A stretch of 64,000 nucleotides of DNA from Cyathus striatus (lineage: Eukaryota > Basidiomycota > Agaricomycetes > Agaricales > Nidulariaceae), in NCBI GenBank assembly GCA_025738555.1, contig JAOVFP010000001.1, positions 806,001-870,000 of the forward strand, read 5' to 3'. The first letter of the stretch is position 1. Each line of letters opens with the position of its first letter. Position numbers and translations under genes: made by a program. Positions 58,132-64,000 of this stretch are shown here, piece by piece. The notes beneath the pieces are model-generated. The model was not told the origin of the DNA and searched no databases. It saw nothing but the letters and a program-made list of their open reading frames with translations.

Positions 58132-59916
58132 ATGACTGTGTCCGCTGGCACCTTTCCTACACCTGTGAACATAGATTTCATCATGTAAGTCGCTCTATTC
58201 ATGTCTAACTGAGCTCTATTCATTTATCTGCTATACAATAGCGCACCCCACGAGATATGCCACTCTTGTGCAAACCCAAGCGGTCCAAGGTTTTATCTGA
58301 CCAATCTCAGAGGGCCATCCGACATCCATCGAAACAACTCCTTCCCAAATGAATCCGCCCGAGAATTGGCGGCTTCCCATGTCACGGAGATAGAGACAGA
58401 GTTAACTCAAATAGACGAGGAGATCGACTGCCTTCAGCGATCTTTATCAGCGCTCCAGCAGCGACGAGACGCACTAGATCGCTACAGGACGCAGGAACAG
58501 AGTCTTTTCGCTCCTATTCGAAAGCTCCCAGAGGATTTGCTGCAGCATCTATTCCTTACATGCCAGCGTACCCTCGAAGAGGATGGGTACATCTCTGTTT
58601 CGAAACGGGGCACGTTCGTTCGAACTATTACTCAGGTCTGCGCATATTGGAGATTCGTTGCATATCACTTTCCCCTTCTGTGGACGAAGTTGCGCATTAG
58701 CGACTGCTCCTTTTACACGCCAGTGCAGAAAGCTACTACTATGGCACACTTCATAGAAGCTTGCGTCGAGAACTTATCAAGTAATGCTCCGCTGAGCATA
58801 GAATTCGACGGTGCTGTTGCGGGAAACTGCCCTTCTCTTTTGGAACATTGTATACAGGCCATGGCACGATGCTCGCATCGATGGGAAAATATCGTGATAG
58901 AGAATTCAAGGCTTATGGAGACACTCATGGACTATATCCCCGCAGACACATCGTTCAACTCGCTGAGGACTTTAGATCTTGCTGAGATGAATCGCTCCGT
59001 TTCGTTCGTCTCTACTCCAAACCTTACGCACTTCACAGCTGGGAAGCTCCGTAGTCCAGCTCTACGTATCTCCCTTCAGAACGCTCCATCCCTGACGAAT
59101 CTATCTCTACACGGAACATTTCACCCATTGACGACATTAGTCAACTTCCCATGGACGCAAATTACGCATTTTGTATGCCGCATCAACGAAGATATTTCTC
59201 TTATCTTACAGAACATGCCAAACCTCATTTCGTTGGAGTTAAACGGGCATATCAAGATAACGGAATCTGCTACCCTTCCACACCTGCAAAGCCTAAAAAT
59301 AAATTCCCATATGGAGCACAAGAACGCTCTGGAGGTCTGGACAGCGCCTTGCCTTCAGACGCTTCACTTGGAGCAATACTTCGATTTCGCGACCACCATT
59401 TCATTCGTAGGACGCTCTAGATTCCCACTGCTCGAATTAACGTATACTCATCACATACCCGTGGTCGAAGGCTGGAAGTCGGAAGAGTTGTGGAGAGTCA
59501 GGAATTTGTCCATACGCCAACCTAGATGCGTCGTTGAAGATCTACGATTACTAACACGAAATGGAACGTACTGTTATTCTGGGCCTATACCATTCGACCC
59601 CGTTTTACCACAGCTGGAGGTGCTTAATTTGCATTATTGGGACTACAGCGCGAACGTGCCTATAGAACTCATCTCAATGCTGACTTCACGTCTTCCGCCT
59701 GTTCGTCAAGGGGGGATTGCGTGTCTTCCAGCTCAGCAGGAATTCGGTCGAGAAATGCGGTATTTGAAATCGGTTAATGTGCTCCTCAGCTGGGAGCTGA
59801 ATAATGAAGATGCTGGTACGTTAAGGAACTTCCTTTACTCCGCTGTGGTTCAGCAGCCGGGAGTGGAGGTTGTGGTTCGGCATGGATATGAAGGAGATAT
59901 CCTTCTGTTGGAATAG
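58132..59916 (+). CDS. F-box protein with LRR-like C-terminus
   Basis: Proposed join 58132-58184 and 58242-59916 (gtaagt...caatag intron of 57 nt), 575 residues. This start restores the conserved opening PHEICHSC..., NLRGPSDIHRNN, which lies upstream of the first in-frame ATG-less stretch of the long exon. Then comes a coiled segment of about 50 residues (EIETELTQIDEEIDCLQRSL), the F-box core APIRKLPEDLLQHLF with VCAYWRFVA, and irregular leucine-rich repeats (NAPSLTNLSL, NMPNLISLEL, LPHLQSLKI, LPQLEVLNL) ending with an acidic, QQPGVEVVV tail. This is a typical expanded Agaricomycete F-box architecture: Skp1 binding by the F-box, target choice by the LRR half (inferred). It is the only uninterrupted member of the four family copies here. 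Confidence 0.85.
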
Positions 59917-59919
59917 TAG

Positions 59920-60474
59920 CTTTGCAGAGTAGTAGATCACCATGTCCCAGACGGAGATTAAATTAGAGTAGCAATACCATGGACAATAGATTTAGATGGA
60001 TTCCCTTGCTTTCTTTTAGGAGTTCGATGGAAATAGATTCCAGATTATTGGTGGACTGAATGTTAGGTTGCATGTAGCTGTAGTCTCGACAGCTGTTTAA
60101 CTAAAGCCAGGACCTTGTATGTCTCTGTGGGCACTGTGGCAAGGTATAAACGTTCGGAATACTGAATTTGCTCTTGCTCCTAAAGCCTCAATCTCCGCTG
60201 AAATCAGACCCAACAGTGACATCCAAGTCAATCAAAAGGTCCAGTAAGAAAAGTTTAGTACACATTGAACACTCCCAGAGTGGGTATTGTATCATTTACA
60301 GCCCAATTAACCATCCTAACTCTTCAGTAGACACTATAAACAAGCCACATACTGTTGTTAGCGTACGACACAATCACGGAAGAAATTGACATACACAAAC
60401 AGATATCCTGTCCGTTCCACATTGTTCACTACTGGGATCTGAATTACACGTGTACCTATTGTTGACATAGCTGG
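59920..60474. other. Convergent intergenic region
   Basis: The 3' side of the F-box gene (plus) and of the secreted-protein gene (minus). No further gene; the short frame 60168-60389 has no support. Confidence 0.5.
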
Positions 60475-60810
60475 TCAAACATAACAGACATGAGCGTTGA
60501 GGTTAACGTACCCATGTCCAGAAAATGTATTCGTATAAGTGTCGAATACAACTGACGGGGAGCACCCAAATATAGACTCTGTACAAGGATTTAGATCTGT
60601 TGTGAGACCGTCGATGACACCGCATGTGCTGTTGTACACATTCCCTATAGACATTTCATTTCTAGTCAACAAAAGCAAGAAATAGTACGACGAACATCGG
60701 TTAATCCCGCTGCCCAAATTGATCACATTTCCTATGCCGACTTCAAAGCCGGAACAAATGGCAAATGCCTGATGGATGAATATCAGGATGGGTAGCCCTA
60801 TTAAGAACAT
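60475..60810 (-). CDS. Small secreted cysteine-containing protein
   Basis: A 111-residue minus-strand frame with a clear signal peptide (MFLIGLPILIFIHQAFA), followed by a short mature protein with six cysteines and the text GNVINLGSG, VIDGLTTDLNPC, IFGCSP and TYTNTFSG. I recall Agaricomycete secreted hypothetical proteins with DGLTT...NPC...GIFGCSP...YTNTFSG; those usually run on to more cysteines after NTFSG, so this copy is shortened or diverged at the C-terminus. The hydrophobic SSYYFLLLL in the middle could be a retained short intron, but any GT-AG pair there is under 35 nt. The role is unknown. Confidence 0.65.
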   Translation of the reverse strand: MFLIGLPILIFIHQAFAICSGFEVGIGNVINLGSGINRCSSYYFLLLLTRNEMSIGNVYNSTCGVIDGLTTDLNPCTESIFGCSPSVVFDTYTNTFSGHGYVNLNAHVCYV

Positions 60811-60869
60811 GGTTTAGGTTACGAAGGAAGGAAGGAAGCAGTGAACCGCAGAGGAGCTCGGTCACCAGG

Positions 60870-60876
60870 CTTTATA
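60870..60876 (-). promoter_or_regulatory. Probable TATA box of the secreted-protein gene
   Basis: TATAAAG on the minus strand, about 60 bp upstream of the ATG at 60810, in cattgTATAAAGcc. Confidence 0.5.
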
Positions 60877-61262
60877 CAATGAATCCCTGATGCAACCCTG
60901 ATGTATGTTGACAGTCATCAGATCGTTGGCATCGCAGGCGATGCGTGCGAAATTTTAAATTGAATTTAGACGCCGGGTACGTATAAGTTTAAATCAAGTT
61001 TAAATCCCAAAGTGCAAGCTTACAGTTGGTAAGGACGACTCTTAAGTTGTGCCTTCAAACCATTGGTTTTTTTTTCAGTTGGCTTACAACCAGCTGCTGT
61101 TAGCTTTAGGTAGAAATTTACTTTTTTAGGAGACAATGAGAACTGATTACTGAGTATAACTAAAAGTGTTTTCCTGAGTGATACCTACTCGGAATGAAGC
61201 TGAAGGCCAGGCCGCCAACCTAACCTACGGCGATCATCCTTGTAAACTTTAAAGGGAATGGG

Positions 61263-62693
61263 AGGACCCCTGATAATCCCCATAACAGTTAGTTCCTCGA
61301 AAAAAAAAAATTGTCCGGACTGTCATAAACGAAATTTTGAAATTTTGTCCGGATAGTGTCTAGGTTCGCCCGCCAGGCTCAGGATTTGTCCGGATTGAGT
61401 GTTCTAAGTTCACAAAAAATCAGTATTTTCGTTTTTTTTTTCAATTCCACGAAATCAAGCTTCTAGAAGATGCAAACCAAAAATCTGTATACATATATTA
61501 GATTGAAGCAAAAACAAATTGCTGTAAGTCAGAACTATATTCTAATCATCATCATCAGAAATATTGTTGTTTTTCATCCTACTATTAAAAATCTTTAGTG
61601 CTGCTGTGAGTTGAACCTTTTGGGATTGAAGATCACAAAATATGTCCATATAGAATTTACTATTCAAGGCAAGGCCAATATTAGACTGAAGGGTGATAGC
61701 ATTCGAGGGAATGGTTGTTAGAAATTGAATGAGTGCAATCAGTTGGAAGTAGAAGTTACTGAGGAGGAAAGTTGCCTTCGGTGTAACATTAAAGTAATTT
61801 GCAGTACTGTTCTCGAAGATCTGAACACCTAAACTTAAGATAGCTGAAATGGTTGATGAATCAGTTATAGCTACATGTTTTACATTGTTCCCTGGAGCCT
61901 TCGAGTATATAGTTAAGACTGTTCTGATTGTTAACATTTAAGCAAAAGATAGTTTGCAATACATCCACCATGCACAATACAAGGGCCAAATGAAACAATA
62001 GAAATAGAGTGTAGATTGACTATGAGAGGCAGAATAATTATTGTTTGAATTGCTCCAGAGCATATACAGCAGTTTATATAGTGGAATAAAATAAGATAAG
62101 GCGGAACATGAGTACTGCATGATGGAGGTATGGATCATCCTTGAGTGAAAAAATGCAGTGACATTGTAAAGACAAGGAAACGACAAAACGACTAGAAAAA
62201 TTAAAAGTCGAATGTCTTGTCTAGTCATCGGGCAGTTGTAGGTAAGTAGTCGCTGTAGCCCAAGCCTATCCAAGCTCAGGCTGTTTCGGGTGGCTCATGG
62301 AGATGAGCGAACTGTCATTACGGTGCTTGTTCAGGTATATAATAGGGAATGATTGAAAACGTCGGTCAGAGTGAGATTTGGTGATTGGAGAAAGCGACAG
62401 ATGAATGTTGACATTGAGCGCTGAGCAATAGGCGCAGTCAGTAGACATCAAGCCTAGGAAACCATAAAAATTATCTAGTAAGCATTGGTGATGTCACTGG
62501 TCAGCCACTTGGTATTTGTCCGGACAGGGATCTTACATCTGAAATTTTTGACCGTCGATGTCCGGATAGGTGAACAGAGTTTGACGGTATTTTTCCCCAA
62601 AAAACGTCCGGATTGCGACAAAGTTCCGGGGCCATAGGCCCCGGTTTGTGTCCGGATTGGCGACTAAGTGTAGTAGGGATAATCAGGGGTCCT
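61263..62693. mobile_element. AGGACCC-family element, copy 2 (complete)
   Basis: The perfect 8-bp TSD GGAATGGG stands at 61255-61262 and 62694-62701. Ends: AGGACCCCTGATAATCCC and, inward from the right, AGGACCCCTGATTATCCC. Seven copies of TGTCCGGA(T/C) lie near the ends, all in the same direct orientation: 61312, 61346, 61387 and 62517, 62559, 62605 (CGTCCGGAT), 62649. It carries minus-strand ORFs. 8-bp TSD fits hAT or KDZ-like elements, but the ends match no family I can name. Confidence 0.85.
61542..61937 (-). CDS. AGGACCC-element C-terminal protein (hypothetical)
   Basis: A 131-residue frame beginning in VLTIYSKAPGNNVKH, rich in hydrophobic residues in the middle (NFYFQLIALIQFL) and ending FNSRMKNNNISDDDD. 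It parallels the 28.5-kb ORF (VITMYEKGAGKGGKH ... acidic end), and both lie at the same place in elements with the same ends. The upstream minus frames (61938-62451) stop just before it in another frame and may hold a degenerate upstream exon. No enzymatic motif was seen. It could be the C-terminal exon of a larger element protein, here internally deleted. Confidence 0.45.
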   Translation of the reverse strand: MLTIRTVLTIYSKAPGNNVKHVAITDSSTISAILSLGVQIFENSTANYFNVTPKATFLLSNFYFQLIALIQFLTTIPSNAITLQSNIGLALNSKFYMDIFCDLQSQKVQLTAALKIFNSRMKNNNISDDDD

Positions 62694-62701
62694 GGAATGG
62701 G

Positions 62702-63300
62702 TCGCTACTGGCGATTTGTGAGTGTTTGGTAGAGTACCTAACTTACATCCGACTCGGATGTCAGCTCTTCATTTTCATCTTTACGTCACCTCCACTCAAA
62801 GATAGACTAAGCTGGCACATGTTGCCAGTCTTTCGTCGTACATCTGCTCTTATGATTTGAGAAGATATCATAGACTGCGGCGCGCCACCTGGCAAAAAGT
62901 CTGTCCATCCTCTTCCATTGTCTACAACAATTATGCTTACACCGTACTAACTTCGCGATGTAAAATTTCAACACCCAGACAGGTAAAGAGCGAATAGTGT
63001 GAAGATCTATGATAACGGGGACATTTCTGATTGCTACTCGCTGTCAGATATACTATTTGACAGCAAAGATGAAGATACATGCTCCACTGTCTATGGAAAC
63101 TGATTCTGAGCACCTTTTTATATGTATCTGGGCTGACAGGCAGATTGCACAAGTTGATCTTGGAAAGTTCACTGAAGTAATGTTGTTTTATTTTGCAGGT
63201 AAGTCACGCTGTACAACTTAGGATTTCGGAACTGTGCGAATTAATAATTTAAGACTAAAACGGGTGACTGAGCGCGTGTGCGTATTGATTCATTCTCATA
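62702..63300. other. Interval without a gene
   Basis: Unique-looking flank of the AGGACCC element. Short frames only; nothing supported. Confidence 0.4.
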
Positions 63301-63301
63301 G

Positions 63302-63712
63302 TTACGAATCCGATACATCTATATCCCACCACACAGACCGTCTAGCATCCCTTGAAAAATTATGAAACCAAGAATCTCCGTAAACACTCAACGACAATTG
63401 CATCACATTTCCAAGTTCGCGAATACTTTTCTTCACATCCTCAAAATCATCGTATACCGAATACTTCATTGAGATGTCTGCGTACTCCAAACAGGTACGC
63501 GTGATCTTCTACTGTAGAACACCCTGACCACAAGTGAAGGATCTCCTATGAGATTGTTGATCCCCAATATTCGAAGATTTGGAAGGAAGCCAGAAGAAAA
63601 TTCGGGCTTGGAGGCCAACTTAGTGATCAGCTCGTTCGTAAAACGACTGGATGAAATCACACGTAGCTCTACAAGTGAGAGCGTTGATTCCAGTAATGAG
63701 AAAATATCCTTC
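63302..63712 (-). pseudogene. F-box/LRR-type remnant, C-terminal
   Basis: Minus-strand text FSLLESTLSLVELRVISSSRFTNEL...LPNLRILGI (63466-63712) is LRR-like in the manner of F-box protein C-termini. The continuation YADISMKYSVYDDFEDVKKSIREL (63302-63490) lies in another frame, so a frameshift falls near 63485. No F-box is found in the remaining 290 bases of the window. Assignment to the F-box family is by resemblance only. Confidence 0.4.
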
Positions 63713-64000
63713 TACGCAATGCTACAGTTCGAAAATTCAATATGCCACAGAGTTGATGACCCACGGAATAAGGGATGATGCAATGGACTCGCAAGAAAGT
63801 GAAGCACAGCAAAAGAACGAAACTGCCTCCAGCTCTGGTGCAGATATTTTTTCGAGGAAAAAGAAACCACGTATTGAGAAGCGTATTTCGCATCTGAAGT
63901 AGCTGAAGGGACGGTATGGAAATGGGTAACTCGTAGGTGGTTGCCGCTCCGATATTGTTATCGCATACAGACATCAAAAACAACGACGTAAAAGTGGAGT

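Noticed and set aside
57906..58223. ORFs on both strands (57906-58223 minus, 57993-58208 plus)
   Set aside because: They overlap the first exon and intron of the F-box gene; neither has recognisable content, and the F-box splice explains the conserved frame better.
60640..60730. An intron in the secreted-protein gene removing the hydrophobic SSYYFLLLL stretch
   Set aside because: The available GT-AG pairs that keep frame are about 27-30 nt, too short for a typical fungal intron.
1..64000. LTR retrotransposons
   Set aside because: I found no pair of long direct repeats with TG...CA ends and no reverse transcriptase or integrase motifs; the direct duplication A/B is a segmental copy, not LTRs.

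Overview
The window looks like a transposon-rich stretch of a filamentous basidiomycete (Agaricomycetes) genome. The evidence is short GT-AG introns, an intron-containing tRNA-Glu, KDZ transposases with CxC cysteine clusters, an NB-ARC/TPR receptor family, a family of N-terminal F-box proteins with LRR-like C-termini, and an AA14-type copper oxygenase gene. Most of the 64 kb is mobile DNA. Intact-looking host genes lie mainly between 56 and 61 kb.

Layout. 1-4.3 kb is copy A of a large duplicated block. 4.7-7.6 kb is a hAT-like element with an 8-bp target-site duplication (TSD). 7.6-13.2 kb is gene-poor and holds tandem repeats and an element rich in TTCACATGAA motifs. 13.8-15.8 kb is an NB-ARC/TPR (NLR-like) gene with two nonsense changes. 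19.6-28.3 kb is copy B of the block, split by at least four insertions that can be read against copy A as the empty site, including a Tc1/mariner-type element and a MITE. In the clearest aligned stretch copy B has lost every CpG present in A. 28.3-29.85 kb is the left part of an element with ends AGGACCC(T/C)TGATAATCCC. 29.85-32.0 kb is a headless NLR relative with 15 TPR units. 33.7-42.9 kb is a degenerate KDZ element: arrays of GTCCAGGTGGA-type repeats at both sides, a lysine/serine-rich accessory gene, an unusual array of seven small hairpins, and a KDZ transposase with an in-frame TAG. 44.2-45.0 kb is a second KDZ fragment.

46.3-55.2 kb is an F-box gene cluster wrecked by nested elements. 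One F-box gene is split by a 2.7-kb insertion that contains a mariner element, which itself was hit by a hAT-like element; removing everything between the TSDs restores the F-box frame. A second F-box gene (minus strand) is cut by a terminal-inverted-repeat element that contains a 302-bp-arm foldback element (6-bp TSD) and an almost perfect 348-bp-arm palindrome. 56.3-57.7 kb is an AA14-type LPMO gene with one missing base in exon 8. 57.8 kb is tRNA-Glu(UUC) with a 20-nt intron. 58.1-59.9 kb is an intact F-box gene. 60.5-60.8 kb is a small secreted cysteine-containing protein. 61.26-62.69 kb is a complete 1431-bp element of the AGGACCC family with a perfect 8-bp TSD. 63.3-63.7 kb is a broken F-box remnant.

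Best candidate for something undescribed: the AGGACCC elements. Two copies share terminal repeats and encode related C-terminal proteins. They also carry three subterminal direct repeats at nearly the same spacing, but the repeat word differs completely between the copies (TGTCCGGAT versus TAGGGGGAT), as if terminal binding sites had been switched in concert. The seven-hairpin array at 39.5-39.8 kb is the second candidate.
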